A DNA stretch of 64,000 bases, from contig CABXFU010000001.1 of the NCBI GenBank assembly GCA_902511575.1, forward strand, positions 1-64,000. The letters are read 5' to 3'. A program made the position numbers and the translations under genes. Under the pieces are notes generated by a model. It ran no database searches. It was given only the letters and a program-made list of their open reading frames with translations, and was not told the origin of the DNA. This document shows positions 63,539 through 64,000 of this stretch, in pieces (position 1 is the first letter of the stretch; the number at the start of each line of letters is the position of its first letter). This stretch comes from an uncultured SAR86 cluster bacterium (GTDB lineage Bacteria > Pseudomonadota > Gammaproteobacteria > Magnimaribacterales > D2472).

Positions 63539-64000
63539 TTAACTCGCTGTTTTAAATAGACCAAATCTATTTTGAAGCCACGCTTTAACTCTAGATGGAA
63601 GTATGAGTGCGGCAGGGGTAAAAATTAAAGTTAATACTGTGCTAAATGATAGACCAAACACAATTGATGATGCTAATAATGTCCACCACTCAACAACCCG
63701 GCTACCTATTAATATTTCTCTCGACAACACATCAATGCTTACACCCACTGCAAGGGGAAGAAGGCCAAAAATGGTTGTTGTGGTTGTTAATAGAATCGGT
63801 CTCAGGCGCTGTTTGCAAGCTTTCATAATTACCTCTTCTTTTGAAAGATTTGGAAATTCTCCGGTTAATCTATTAAATGTATCGATAAGAACAATATTGT
63901 TATTCACAACTATTCCTGACAAAGCAACAATTGCAATTCCATTCATAGTAGTACTGAAGGGTTTTCCCATGATCATAAGGCCTATCAAAACACCAACCAC
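63539..64000 (-). CDS. RND efflux transporter permease, C-terminal part (runs off window)
   Basis: 'GIVVNNNIVLIDTFNRL', 'ACKQRLRPILLTTTTTIFGLLPLAVG' typical RND TM region; open at window end. Confidence 0.88.
   Translation of the reverse strand: MVGVLIGLMIMGKPFSTTMNGIAIVALSGIVVNNNIVLIDTFNRLTGEFPNLSKEEVIMKACKQRLRPILLTTTTTIFGLLPLAVGVSIDVLSREILIGSRVVEWWTLLASSIVFGLSFSTVLTLIFTPAALILPSRVKAWLQNRFGLFKTAS

Overview
This 64 kb AT-rich bacterial window is gene-dense. Gene content suggests a streamlined marine gammaproteobacterium, possibly SAR86-like; that placement is inference only. Three zones can be distinguished. (1) 1-4018: accessory surface or secreted genes (Ser-rich-linker beta-barrel-like protein, polyglycine lipoprotein with cadherin-like and M64-type metallopeptidase regions, an unknown companion). 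This zone ends at an isolated 3' half of a tRNA gene with a CAT anticodon, which looks like the attachment scar of an integrated island. (2) ~4-19 kb: a catabolic/lipid module (aldehyde dehydrogenase, two saccharopine-dehydrogenase-like proteins, acyl-CoA synthetase, thiolases, nitronate monooxygenase, carotenoid oxygenase, TonB-dependent receptor). (3) ~19-64 kb: mostly core genes (hemE, gltDB, aroKB, mrcA, slmA, algC, ilvE, waaA, glnB, miaA, hflKC, purA, nusB, rib genes, nrdR, glyA, nth, thiL, pgpA, dxs, ispA, xseB). These are interrupted by a GT4/methyltransferase/toroid-protein cluster, a DUF3604 protein and a second TonB receptor/acyl-CoA dehydrogenase module. The main candidates for follow-up are the tRNA scar, an integrase-like N-terminal extension on GltD, the uncharacterised GT4-MT-toroid cluster next to LPS genes, near-universal overlap of convergent gene 3' ends, and missing members of canonical operons (hfq-hflX, pilMNOPQ, riboflavin synthase). 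No CRISPR array, rRNA, complete tRNA or transposase was seen.
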